Shown: piece by piece, positions 27,709 to 36,164 of the stretch
Position numbering within the stretch: the stretch's first letter is position 1
Layout of the letters: each line of letters starts with the position of its first letter
Source: Clostridium transplantifaecale
GTDB lineage: Bacteria > Bacillota > Clostridia > Lachnospirales > Lachnospiraceae
Length of the DNA: 64,000 nt
NCBI RefSeq assembly: GCF_900626075.1
Contig: NZ_UYZY01000001.1
Coordinates: forward strand, 682,001-746,000
Direction of reading: 5' to 3'
Position numbers and translations under genes: made by a program
Notes under the pieces: generated by a model
What the model was told of the DNA's origin: nothing
The model's input: the letters and a program-made list of their open reading frames with translations, nothing else
Databases searched by the model: none

Positions 27709-28893
27709 TTACAGCATATTCCTGATATCGTTAAACAGAATAAATACCATCAGTACCATCAGTACAGCCATGCCGGCCATGTGGATCATGCCTTCTTTTT
27801 CCCTGTCGATCGGCCTGCCTCTCAAAGCTTCCAGTATGATAAATACCAGACGGCCTCCGTCCAGCGCCGGGATCGGAAGCAGGTTCATGATCCCCAGGTT
27901 GGCGCTCAAAAGCACACACATATTAGCCAGATTGACAAGCACCACCATGAGCCCGTATTCACTGCTCTCCTTCACCGTGGTATCGATCATGGAAACAATG
28001 CGGACCGGTCCCGCAATATCGTCCGTGGTCACCTGCCGTTTTACAATCATCTCAAGACTCTTGAAGGTCAGGTTGATCCAGTACCTCAGCTCGTAGGCGC
28101 TGTACTTCGCCGTCACGAAAACGGATTCCGGCCGGTTGTAGACGCCTCCGCTGATTCCCATCATGTACGATTTATTTTCCTCGGAATATTTCGGTTCGAG
28201 CACCGCCTGATACAGCTTCTCTCCACGCCTGTACTCGATATTCAGGGTTTCCCCTTGGTGAAAACTCGTATAGGCAAGCACATCGCGGTATATTTTAATA
28301 TTTTTTCCATTTATCTTAGTAATAACGTCCCCGGATTCCAGTCCCGCCTCCGCCGCCGGATAGCCCTCAACCACATCGTGAACCTGCGCCGGATCGTATC
28401 CCACATAACTGATTACGAAAAAGGCGCAGACAAATGCCAGTATAAAGTTAAAAATGGGTCCCGCCGCAATGACGAGGAAACGCGTCCACACCGATGTCTC
28501 ATTGAATGAAACGCCTGTCGCACCCGACGCCAGCTCGATTCCCGCATAACTCCGCGTTTTTTCCGCATTCGTTTCGCCGTGGGCGTCCTCTGTACTTTTA
28601 AACTCATCTTCCCCGTAAGCTGCTTTACCGGCTATATCTGTTCTGGCCTTCTCATCCCTGTCTTCATCTGATAAATCGTCATCCTCTCCCAGCATCATGC
28701 AGGAACCCCCGAAAGGGAAGAGTTTGAGTGAATATCTGGTACCGCCCTTTACCATGCTTAAAAGCCTTGGTCCCATTCCCAGGGAAAATTCCACCACGCA
28801 GATTCCGCCGCGTTTTGCCAGCAGAAAATGCCCGAATTCATGAAACAGTATGATTAAACCAAATACAAGAATTGCCGCAAGTAAACTTAACAA
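27709..28893 (-). CDS. rseP: RseP-type site-2 intramembrane metalloprotease with acidic insertion
   Basis: The protein has the S2P zinc motif HEFGH in its first membrane segment, a PDZ domain (about residues 195-260, VVEGYPAAEAGLESGDVITKING) and the C-terminal LDG motif (LPIPALDGGRL). Such enzymes cleave anti-sigma factors or signal peptides within the membrane. At 394 residues it is longer than many clostridial homologues. The extra length is a roughly 50-residue charged stretch (LGEDDDLSDEDRDEKA ... DAHGETNAEKT) before the GPIFNF segment. The start is TTG at 28893, one base after the dxr stop, with AGGTGG upstream overlapping the end of dxr, so translation is coupled. Confidence 0.93.
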   Translation of the reverse strand: MLSLLAAILVFGLIILFHEFGHFLLAKRGGICVVEFSLGMGPRLLSMVKGGTRYSLKLFPFGGSCMMLGEDDDLSDEDRDEKARTDIAGKAAYGEDEFKSTEDAHGETNAEKTRSYAGIELASGATGVSFNETSVWTRFLVIAAGPIFNFILAFVCAFFVISYVGYDPAQVHDVVEGYPAAEAGLESGDVITKINGKNIKIYRDVLAYTSFHQGETLNIEYRRGEKLYQAVLEPKYSEENKSYMMGISGGVYNRPESVFVTAKYSAYELRYWINLTFKSLEMIVKRQVTTDDIAGPVRIVSMIDTTVKESSEYGLMVVLVNLANMCVLLSANLGIMNLLPIPALDGGRLVFIILEALRGRPIDREKEGMIHMAGMAVLMVLMVFILFNDIRNML

Positions 28894-28894
28894 T

Positions 28895-30037
28895 CTACCA
28901 CCTGCTCTCTATAAAGTCATAAGTTTCCTGCTCCGCGGAAAGAATCTCATCCACCGACGGATTCTCCACCACGTGATGCTGCTCCATCGCAGCTTCGATC
29001 ATATCGGTTATCGCAAGGTATCCCGCTTTCCTGTCTAAAAACTTCCGGACCGCCAGCTCATTAGCCGCATTGAAAACGGTCGGCAGCGTCCCGCCGCGCT
29101 TTCCCGCCCTGTAAGCCAGAGAAAGCCCGTGGAAATTATCAAAATCAGGAGCTTCAAAGGTAATCTGCCCAAGTTTGGCAAAATCTAACCGCGCGCCGGG
29201 CAAAAACTTCCGTTCCGGATAATAGAGCGCATACTGAATCGGCAGCTTCATATCCGGTGTCCCAAGCTGGGCAATCACGGCGCCGTCGTCGAATTCAACC
29301 ATGGAATGAATCACACTCTGCGGCTGAACCACAACCTGGACCTGATCCATCGTGACGCCGAAAAGCCACCTGGCTTCCATTACTTCCAGTCCCTTATTCA
29401 CCATGGTGGAACTGTCGATGGTAATCTTCCTTCCCATCGTCCAGTTCGGATGCTTCAGCGCATCCTCCACCTGGATCTCTTTCATCTCTTCTCTCGTTCT
29501 TCCCCGGAAAGGACCGCCTGACGCAGTCAGAAGAATTTTATGTATCCGGTTCATCTTCTCGCCGTTTAAACTCTGGAAAATAGCGCTGTGCTCGCTGTCA
29601 ACAGGCAGAATTTTCACATTTTTTTCCTGTGCCAGAGGCATAATGATATGGCCGGCCGTCACCAGCGTCTCCTTATTGGCAAGGGCAATATCTTTTCCGG
29701 CCTCCATCGCCGCGATTGTCGGCCTGATTCCAATCATTCCGACAATCGCCGTCACCAGTATCTCCGAGGACGGTTCGGTGGAAATCTCCAAGAGGCCTTC
29801 CATGCCGCTTACGATCTTCACATCCAGATCGCGGACGCGGCCTTTCAGTTCTGCCGCCTTTTTCTCATCCCAGACTGCGGCCAGTTTGGGACCAAATTCG
29901 CGGATTTGTTCTTCCAGAAGCGTGATATTGCTACCGGCAGCTAAAGCAGTCACTTCTATATCTTTATTCGTCCTGACCACGTCCAATGTCTGTGTCCCGA
30001 TTGAACCGGTAGAACCCAGTATTGCTATTTTTTTCAT
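28895..30037 (-). CDS. dxr: 1-deoxy-D-xylulose 5-phosphate reductoisomerase
   Basis: Dxr converts DXP to MEP with NADPH, the committed step of the MEP isoprenoid pathway. The 380-residue protein has the N-terminal Rossmann motif ILGSTGSIGTQTLDV, the metal-binding PVDSEHSAIFQ motif and the conserved TASGGPFR and MGRKITIDSSTMVNKGLE blocks. It lies between cdsA and rseP and shares the operon with ispG. Confidence 0.97.
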   Translation of the reverse strand: MKKIAILGSTGSIGTQTLDVVRTNKDIEVTALAAGSNITLLEEQIREFGPKLAAVWDEKKAAELKGRVRDLDVKIVSGMEGLLEISTEPSSEILVTAIVGMIGIRPTIAAMEAGKDIALANKETLVTAGHIIMPLAQEKNVKILPVDSEHSAIFQSLNGEKMNRIHKILLTASGGPFRGRTREEMKEIQVEDALKHPNWTMGRKITIDSSTMVNKGLEVMEARWLFGVTMDQVQVVVQPQSVIHSMVEFDDGAVIAQLGTPDMKLPIQYALYYPERKFLPGARLDFAKLGQITFEAPDFDNFHGLSLAYRAGKRGGTLPTVFNAANELAVRKFLDRKAGYLAITDMIEAAMEQHHVVENPSVDEILSAEQETYDFIESRW

Positions 30038-30118
30038 CGTATCCTGTCTGCCTTTCTTCCGTACGCATCTACCGCTCCGATCATTCTATGCAGAGCGTCC
30101 TTTCCACGTACCTGATCA

Positions 30119-30919
30119 CTATCCTAAAAATGTAAGCGCAAAGAATATGGCCGGCGCAGTAAATATCATACTGTCAAACCGGTCCAGGACACCTCCGTGC
30201 CCCGGAATCAGATGTCCGTAATCCTTTACGTTATGGTTTCTTTTGATGGCAGAGGCCGCCAGATCTCCAATCTGGGAGATGACCGCCGCGATTGTGCAGG
30301 CTCCCGCGCAGGCTGCCTGTGGGTTCGTAATCTCCGCCATACTGCCTCCAAATATGGACCCATAAGCAAAACCCAGTACGGCGGCTCCAATCACTCCGCC
30401 GACGGCCCCCTCGATCGTCTTCTTCGGGCTTAAAACCGGCGCCAGCTTGTGTTTTCCAAATAAAATCCCGCTGCAGTAAGCACATGTGTCACAGCCCCAG
30501 GAACTCAGGAAAATAAGCCATACAAGATATCTTCCGTCCGCCATCGTCCGCACCTGATAGAGGTAGGAAAGCATGACCGCAAGATAAAAGATGCCGAAAA
30601 ACGCAACGGTCACCTGTTCCGTACCATAGTGGGGAAATGTGAATACATAAATTGTCATAAGCAGCATCAGAGCCGCAATCGCCATCAAAGTAACATATTT
30701 CTGCCCGTCGAACCACAATAGGCCATAGTAGGAAATACCGGCCATATAACCGATAAGTCCCAGACTCTTCTTTTCAATACCCATTACGCGGTATAATTCA
30801 AACATCCCGATCAGGGAGATCGCCGCAGTCACGCCGTACAGAAGTCCTCCTCCCGTACTTACCACAATTACAGCCAGAATTACAAGTATAATACCGCTTG
30901 TCAGCCTTGTTTTAAACAT
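30119..30919 (-). CDS. cdsA: Phosphatidate cytidylyltransferase (CDP-diglyceride synthase)
   Basis: CdsA makes CDP-diacylglycerol from phosphatidate and CTP at the membrane. The 266-residue protein has about eight hydrophobic segments and the signature SPKKTIEGAVGGVIGA...NHNVKDYGHLIPGHGGVLDRFDS (given in parts). The in-frame start at 30991 lacks a ribosome binding site; the ATG at 30919 has GGGAGG nine bases upstream and matches homologue starts (MFKTRLTSG). Confidence 0.95.
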   Translation of the reverse strand: MFKTRLTSGIILVILAVIVVSTGGGLLYGVTAAISLIGMFELYRVMGIEKKSLGLIGYMAGISYYGLLWFDGQKYVTLMAIAALMLLMTIYVFTFPHYGTEQVTVAFFGIFYLAVMLSYLYQVRTMADGRYLVWLIFLSSWGCDTCAYCSGILFGKHKLAPVLSPKKTIEGAVGGVIGAAVLGFAYGSIFGGSMAEITNPQAACAGACTIAAVISQIGDLAASAIKRNHNVKDYGHLIPGHGGVLDRFDSMIFTAPAIFFALTFLG

Positions 30920-30999
30920 GGCTTCATCCTCCCTCAACTTGCCTGCAGACTGCACAGGTTTTATAAGACCCCAAAAGCCGCTTTGAATCACTATATCAC

Positions 31000-31743
31000 T
31001 TATTTTACTCCGCCAAACCTTCTGTCTCTTTTATTATACTGGGCAATTGCCTTTAAAAGTTCTTCTTTATTAAAATCAGGCCACAGGCAGTCTGTGACAA
31101 TAATCTCGCTGTATGCAAGCTGCCATAACAGATAATTGGAAAGACGGATCTCTCCGCTTGTGCGGATCAGGAGATCCGGATCCGGGATTCCCGCCGTATC
31201 CAGATAAGAGGCAACCACCTGCTCTGTGACGGAATCTGCCTCCAGTTTTCCTTCCCTGCAGTCCTCCATCATCTTTTTCACCGCCCTGGTGATCTCGTCT
31301 CTGCCGCCATAATTTACGGCAATGACAAACGTCATTCCCGAATTGTCTTTTGTCTCTCGCTCCAGTGTGTCGATTCCCTGAATAATATCTCTATCGAAAC
31401 GGGTTCTGTCCCCGATCATTTTCACTCTGACATTGTTTGCTTTTGCTATTTTTAAAAGTCGTTTCAGATAGTAGCGGAAAAGCTGCATCAGCGCTCCCAC
31501 CTCTTCCGTCGAACGTTTCCAGTTCTCTGTCGAAAAACCATATACGGTCAGATACTTAATTCCCAGCCTCGCGGCGTCTTCCACCGTCTGTTCCACCGTC
31601 ACGCAGCCCTGCTTGTGGCCTGCAGTTCTCGGAAGTCCTCTTTTCTTTGCCCAGCGGCCGTTGCCGTCCAGAATCAGGGCAACATGTTCAGGAATGTTAA
31701 GGTCCGACTGTTCTAAATTGTTCTTATCCGTATTTTCCATCAT
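31000..31743 (-). CDS. uppS: Undecaprenyl diphosphate synthase (isoprenyl transferase)
   Basis: UppS condenses IPP units onto FPP in cis to give the C55 carrier for peptidoglycan. The 247-residue protein shows the catalytic LILDGNGRWAKKRGLPRTAGH start, the NYGGRDEI block and the IRTSGEIRLSNYLLWQ...WPDF motifs. Start codons ATG-ATG at 31743 and 31740 follow GGAGG; spacing slightly favours the second. It lies between frr and cdsA, linking isoprenoid and envelope synthesis. Confidence 0.96.
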   Translation of the reverse strand: MMENTDKNNLEQSDLNIPEHVALILDGNGRWAKKRGLPRTAGHKQGCVTVEQTVEDAARLGIKYLTVYGFSTENWKRSTEEVGALMQLFRYYLKRLLKIAKANNVRVKMIGDRTRFDRDIIQGIDTLERETKDNSGMTFVIAVNYGGRDEITRAVKKMMEDCREGKLEADSVTEQVVASYLDTAGIPDPDLLIRTSGEIRLSNYLLWQLAYSEIIVTDCLWPDFNKEELLKAIAQYNKRDRRFGGVK

Positions 31744-31810
31744 TTCCTCCGATATGTGTATCTGTGTTTACCCGTAATCATTTCTTCATTTACCGATACC
31801 TACACAAAAT

Positions 31811-31834
31811 CAGGGGCAGATTACCTGCCCCCTG
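31811..31834 (-). terminator. Possible weak terminator or attenuator after frr
   Basis: CAGGGGCAG and CTGCCCCCTG form a strong stem with a short loop, 40 bases past the frr stop. On the minus strand it is followed by TGATTTTGTG, a poor T-run, so partial termination within the operon is more likely than a full stop. Confidence 0.45.
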
Positions 31835-31873
31835 TTATGCGGTTCAAACTTTGTGCTTTCCAGCTCAAAAGAA

Positions 31874-32428
31874 TTAAACGGTCATGATTTCCTTGGTCTT
31901 TGCCTCCACCGCTTTGTCAATCCTCTCAATCATCTTGTCCGTCATCTTCTGGATCTTGTCCTCGCCCTCAGCTAATTCGTCTTCTGAAATATCGCCGGAT
32001 TTCTCCATCTTCTTGATCACGTCGTTTGCATCACGGCGGATGTTGCGGACAGCGACCTTGGTGTTCTCGCCTTTTTTCTTAACGTCTTTAGCCAGTTCTT
32101 TTCTTCGTTCCTCGGTAAGCTCCGGGAAAACAAGGCGGATGGAACTGCCGTCGTTATTCGGGTTGATTCCCAGATCAGAAGTGAGAATTACCTTCTCAAT
32201 ATCCTTGATCAGCTTTCTCTCCCACGGCTGAATCAGGATCATCCTGGGTTCCGGTACGGAAATGTTAGCCACCTGCTGAAGCGGTGTGGGGGTGCCGTAA
32301 TAATCAACTTTCAATTTGTCGAGCACATGCGGGTTGGCTCTTCCGGCGCGGATGGATGCGTATTCATCCAGCAGAACCTCGTAGGATTTCTCCATCTTAT
32401 CTTCGTAAAGTTTAATCTTCTCCTGCAT
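31874..32428 (-). CDS. frr: Ribosome recycling factor
   Basis: RRF splits post-termination ribosomes with EF-G. The 184-residue length and the conserved SIRAGRANPHVLDKLKVDYYG, ISVPEPRMILIQPWE and VAVRNIRRDAND blocks are typical. It starts 12 bases after the pyrH stop, with AGGAGG before the ATG, the usual pyrH-frr pairing. Confidence 0.97.
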   Translation of the reverse strand: MQEKIKLYEDKMEKSYEVLLDEYASIRAGRANPHVLDKLKVDYYGTPTPLQQVANISVPEPRMILIQPWERKLIKDIEKVILTSDLGINPNNDGSSIRLVFPELTEERRKELAKDVKKKGENTKVAVRNIRRDANDVIKKMEKSGDISEDELAEGEDKIQKMTDKMIERIDKAVEAKTKEIMTV

Positions 32429-32440
32429 ATAAACCTCCTG

Positions 32441-33142
32441 TTATGCGGTAACTACCGTACCATTTATTTTTCCCTGCATCGCGTTTACGATGCCGTCTTT
32501 TTCATTAAGGCTGAACACTGCCATCGGCACATGGTTTTCCATACACATGATGGATGCCGTTAAATCAACCACCGCCAGTTTTTTATCAATTACTTCCTGG
32601 ATAGAAATCGTGTCGTACTTCTTAGCCGACGGATTCAGCTTCGGATCGCTGTCGTAAACGCCGTCGATCGCCTTCGCTAAGAGAATGCAGTCCGCATCCA
32701 TCTCAATTGCCCGGAGGGCAACGCCTGTGTCAGTGGAGAAATACGGGTGGCCGGTGCCTCCTGCGAAAAACACTACAATTCCCTTTTCAAAATACTTGTT
32801 GGCTCTGTCTTTGGAAAAAAGCTTCGTCATAGAGCCGCACTCAAATGGAGTCAGAATCTGTGTCTTCATTCCACTGCTTCTGAAGATTTCGGATACATAG
32901 ATACAGTTCATCACTGTGGCCAGCATACCGATCTGATCCGCCTTGGTTCTGTCGATCGCATTACTCTCACGGCCTCTCCAGAAATTACCTCCACCGATGA
33001 CAACTCCCACTTCCATGCCGTTGTCAACTGCTGTTTTAACCTGTCTGGCAACCTCTTTCACCGTCTCTTCATCAAAGCCTGTCTTCTTGTCGCCTGCCAG
33101 AGCCTCACCACTCAGTTTAAGCAATACTCGTTTCATTTCCAT
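32441..33142 (-). CDS. pyrH: UMP kinase
   Basis: PyrH phosphorylates UMP to UDP. The 233-residue amino-acid-kinase-fold protein begins KRVLLKLSGEALAG and has GVVIGGGNFWRGR and FFAGGTGHPYFSTDT. In many Firmicutes rpsB and tsf precede it; here it is the first gene and upstream lies repeat C and an unrelated amidohydrolase gene. Starts at 33142 or 33136 are both possible. Confidence 0.97.
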   Translation of the reverse strand: MEMKRVLLKLSGEALAGDKKTGFDEETVKEVARQVKTAVDNGMEVGVVIGGGNFWRGRESNAIDRTKADQIGMLATVMNCIYVSEIFRSSGMKTQILTPFECGSMTKLFSKDRANKYFEKGIVVFFAGGTGHPYFSTDTGVALRAIEMDADCILLAKAIDGVYDSDPKLNPSAKKYDTISIQEVIDKKLAVVDLTASIMCMENHVPMAVFSLNEKDGIVNAMQGKINGTVVTA

Positions 33143-33246
33143 AATAGGTCTTTCTCCCTGTGTATTTAGTTATGGGTGGCATCTCTGCCTCCTGTCCAGT
33201 CCGTGGTCAGGAAACATATTTTTCCGTGCCATGCTTTAACATTGTT

Positions 33247-33255
33247 ATTTTACCA
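33247..33255 (-). promoter_or_regulatory. Possible extended -10 promoter of the pyrH operon
   Basis: TGGTAAAAT on the minus strand (33255-33247) is an extended -10 candidate about 100 bases before pyrH; there is no clear -35. It lies just outside repeat C. Confidence 0.35.
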
Positions 33256-33295
33256 CAAAAGAATAAATTGTGCGATAAAAATTTCATAAAATAGA

Positions 33296-33512
33296 ATTTA
33301 ATTGAGAAATGAGGACGCCTCTGTATGACGGCGGACGGGGGAGTGGGTGAGGATGGATGAGTCTTCAGTCCCGGTTTGTAGGTTGTCGTGAGGGGGAATC
33401 CAGGAGAAAAAATTCCTCCCCACGACAACCTCCCAATCGGGACTGAAGACTCAACCAACCATCCTCTCCCGTCCGCCGTCTTATCAGAGGCGTCCTCGCC
33501 TCCCAACTAAAT
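33296..33512 (+). repeat. Structured repeat element, copy C (short form)
   Basis: This 217-bp palindromic copy has both terminal repeats. The left end is ATTTAATTGAGAAATGAGG-ACGCC; the right end, reversed, matches it at 19 of 24 positions, and all five differences are transitions. The core (33359-33452) is only 94 bp because the internal stems of the long form are missing. The left arm closes into a hairpin, TTGTCGTGAGGGG with CCCCACGACAA. The right terminal repeat holds the stop codon of the amidohydrolase gene (33507-33509). Confidence 0.85.
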
Positions 33513-34817
33513 ATAAGATTCCGCCGCCTTCCGGAAACTCCCAATCCCATCCTCCATCTCTTTCCGGATCTTCTCCAAATCAGCATATACCAGCCGCTTT
33601 CCTCTTACCAGCACCTTCCCGCCGACCATCACCAGTTCCACATTAGATGCGTTGGCTGAGTAGACAAGCGCGGAGTATGGGTCGTAGCATGGGAACATGT
33701 TGACGGAGTCTGTTTCTACCAAGACCATATCCGCCTTTTTTCCGGGTTCCAGGGAACCCAGGGCAGTTTCCATGTGGAGGGTTTTTGCGCCTCCTGTCGT
33801 AGCGAGTTTTACAATCTCTTTTGCTGGGAAAAGACTTCTGTCGCGGTTTTCTGTTTTATGGAAGGAGGCGAACAGGCGCATCTGGGTGAAGAGGTCCAGT
33901 GTGTTGCCAGAGGAGGCTCCGTCCGTGCCGAGGCCCACCGGGATCCTGGCTGCCAGAAGATCTTTTACCGGGGCTACGCCTTTGCCCGCCTTGGTGTTGG
34001 AGCCGATACAGTGGCTGACCGTGGCTTTGCTCTCCGAAAGCAGGGAGATGTCGCGCTCCGTCAGATGGATGCAATGGGCCGCCAGGAGATGGTCTCCCAG
34101 GACGCCGAGGGTGTTCAGGAACTCAATGGGCGTCTGGCCGTATTCGTCTTTGAAATACTTTAATTCGTAGTCCATCTCGCTGGCATGGAGTGTGCAGAGC
34201 GTGTCGTATTTGAGCGCCGTTTCATATGCTTTTTTAAGCATCTCGGCGCTGTTCGTGTTGGTTGCGTGGGGGGCGATGATGGGAGTTACCAGTTCATGTC
34301 CCTTCCATGCCTTAATGAATTCTTCCGCCAACAGAAGGCCGCCGTACGGCTCTTCGCTGTCACATGTCCTCTGCCCGATTACAGTCTCTCCCAGGACGCC
34401 GCGGATGCCGAGTTCCTCGCAGGCTTTTGCCACCTCATCCTCAAAATAATACATGTCCGTAAAAGTGGTCACACCCGCCAGGAGCATCTCGCAGATTCCG
34501 TATCTGGCGGAGAGGGCTACGAGTTCTTTTGTCATGGCCTCATTCTCTAACGGAAACAGGAAACGTCGCAGACGGTCGGGACAGTCGTCCCCCAGACTGC
34601 GGAACGGCATCATCGGGACATGGCAGTGGGTATTAATAAAGCCGGGGAGGAGAATTCCTCCGCCGGCATCGATTGTCTCATCCGCCTCGGGAAGAACTTC
34701 TTTCTCCTCTCCCAGCTCCTCAATTCTGCCGTCCCTTGTAAGGACGTAGCCGGGTGCGTAAAGGTGCATTTCCTCATCCATTGTGAGGACCGTTGCATTT
34801 TTAATCAAAATTTTCAT
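33507..34817 (-). CDS. Amidohydrolase, 5'-methylthioadenosine/S-adenosylhomocysteine deaminase type
   Basis: The 436-residue protein has the amidohydrolase metal-binding set: LPGFINTHCHVPMM, LHASEMDYE, LLAAHCIHL and GLGTDGASSGNTLD. Order and spacing resemble the MtaD/TrzN/AtzB group, where the enzyme deaminates adenosine-type or triazine-type substrates. An MTA/SAH deaminase role is the likeliest reading, but substrate specificity in this group cannot be predicted safely. It is the last gene after smc-ftsY-ilvA-clc, 29 bases after clc. Its final codon and stop coincide with the end of repeat C. Confidence 0.8.
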   Translation of the reverse strand: MKILIKNATVLTMDEEMHLYAPGYVLTRDGRIEELGEEKEVLPEADETIDAGGGILLPGFINTHCHVPMMPFRSLGDDCPDRLRRFLFPLENEAMTKELVALSARYGICEMLLAGVTTFTDMYYFEDEVAKACEELGIRGVLGETVIGQRTCDSEEPYGGLLLAEEFIKAWKGHELVTPIIAPHATNTNSAEMLKKAYETALKYDTLCTLHASEMDYELKYFKDEYGQTPIEFLNTLGVLGDHLLAAHCIHLTERDISLLSESKATVSHCIGSNTKAGKGVAPVKDLLAARIPVGLGTDGASSGNTLDLFTQMRLFASFHKTENRDRSLFPAKEIVKLATTGGAKTLHMETALGSLEPGKKADMVLVETDSVNMFPCYDPYSALVYSANASNVELVMVGGKVLVRGKRLVYADLEKIRKEMEDGIGSFRKAAESYI

Positions 34818-34846
34818 TCCATGTACCTCTCTCCGTCACCCTGCCT

Positions 34847-36145
34847 CTATTCCTCAGGGGATGTGAAGTTCTTTCTCTGATATGGGATAAAGTCGTTGGT
34901 CTTGCGGTTGATATATTCTGTTTTCGTCTTGGAATAGACAAATTTCTGGCTGGAATACAGGCTGTAGTATCCGGACAGGGTAAAACTTACCGCGATTATC
35001 ACAACAAAATACGGCATTGCCGAGTATCCGAACAGTTCAAGGCCCAAAAGCAGAGTCGTGATCGGACAGTTTGTCACGCCTACGAAGAGAGCCAGCATTC
35101 CGCTGGCCGCCATCAGCCCGTGTGGCTGGCCGGTCAGCATGGCAAAGGTACAGCCAAACGTCGCGCCGATCGTCAGGGTCGGGACTATCTCGCCTCCCTT
35201 AAATCCGGCTTCCAGCGTGACGGCGGTAAACAGGATTTTCCATAAGAACGCGGTGTAATCCACTTCACCCTCAAAACATTTTTCAATCAACTGGATGCCG
35301 CTTCCGTTGTAGTCGATGTTTTTGGTCACCATGGTCAGCACGATCACGAGAAGGCCGCCCACGGCAATCCTTTTGGCAGGTGACGGAAAGTGTTTGACAT
35401 ACAGATGGCCCGCGCCGTGCAGCACGATACAGAACAGCTCCGCAACAAGGGCGCAGAGAATTCCCAGAATCACAATCATCACACCCATTTTAAGGCCGAA
35501 CTCCGGAACTGCCCCGATTGGGAACGCCTCCGGATGCAGACCCAGATGCTTTGCCACCGCCGCCCCCAGGTACGAAGAAAAAATACAGGGGACTAACGCG
35601 GCGTAATACATGACGCCGATGCTGATGACTTCCATTGAAAATACGGCAGCCGCCACCGGTGTTCCGAACAGGGCGGCAAAGGCCCCGCTCATTCCGCACA
35701 TGACGGCGATTTTTATATCTTTTTCATCCAGGCGGAGGGCTTTTCCTATCTGGTTGCCGATGCTCCCGCCCATCTGGAGGGCAGCTCCCTCCCTTCCGGA
35801 GGAACCGCCTGCAATGTGTGTCAGAAGAGTTCCTATGAAAACGGCGGGAGCCGTCCCAAAGGTAATCTCCGTTCCTGAATAAATGGACTCTATTACCATG
35901 TTGGTTCCACGGTTCTTATCCTCTTTAAGCAGATGATATACGCCGGTAATCAGAAGGCCGCAGACCGGGAGGAACAGAATCGTCCATGGATGGCTCCTGA
36001 AATAGGCAGACACCCACAGAACGGCATGGCCGAAGGCCGTCCCCACCAGTCCCGTCACCAGTCCGATTATGACGGATATCGCACTCCACTTGACAAAATA
36101 ATGAAGGTTTTTGCCAAGGGGTGTATTTTTATCAAATTGATACAT
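34847..36145 (-). CDS. ClC-family chloride channel or transporter
   Basis: The 432-residue protein has about ten hydrophobic helices and the ClC selectivity region SSGREGAALQMGGSIGNQIG (canonical GREGP reads GREGA here), with GGEIVPTLTIGATFG further on. ClC proteins move chloride or fluoride, as channels or proton-coupled exchangers. The glutamate of GREG is the gating-glutamate position. The gene starts 19 bases after the ilvA stop. Which ion it carries is not clear. Confidence 0.88.
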   Translation of the reverse strand: MYQFDKNTPLGKNLHYFVKWSAISVIIGLVTGLVGTAFGHAVLWVSAYFRSHPWTILFLPVCGLLITGVYHLLKEDKNRGTNMVIESIYSGTEITFGTAPAVFIGTLLTHIAGGSSGREGAALQMGGSIGNQIGKALRLDEKDIKIAVMCGMSGAFAALFGTPVAAAVFSMEVISIGVMYYAALVPCIFSSYLGAAVAKHLGLHPEAFPIGAVPEFGLKMGVMIVILGILCALVAELFCIVLHGAGHLYVKHFPSPAKRIAVGGLLVIVLTMVTKNIDYNGSGIQLIEKCFEGEVDYTAFLWKILFTAVTLEAGFKGGEIVPTLTIGATFGCTFAMLTGQPHGLMAASGMLALFVGVTNCPITTLLLGLELFGYSAMPYFVVIIAVSFTLSGYYSLYSSQKFVYSKTKTEYINRKTNDFIPYQRKNFTSPEE

Positions 36146-36164
36146 ACCATTTCCCTTTTCAGCG

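Noticed and set aside
33207-33506. 99-aa and 73-aa open frames over 33207-33586
   Set aside because: They read through repeat C and across the amidohydrolase 3' end in the wrong frame; similar peptides recur at 44346-44549 because of the repeat.
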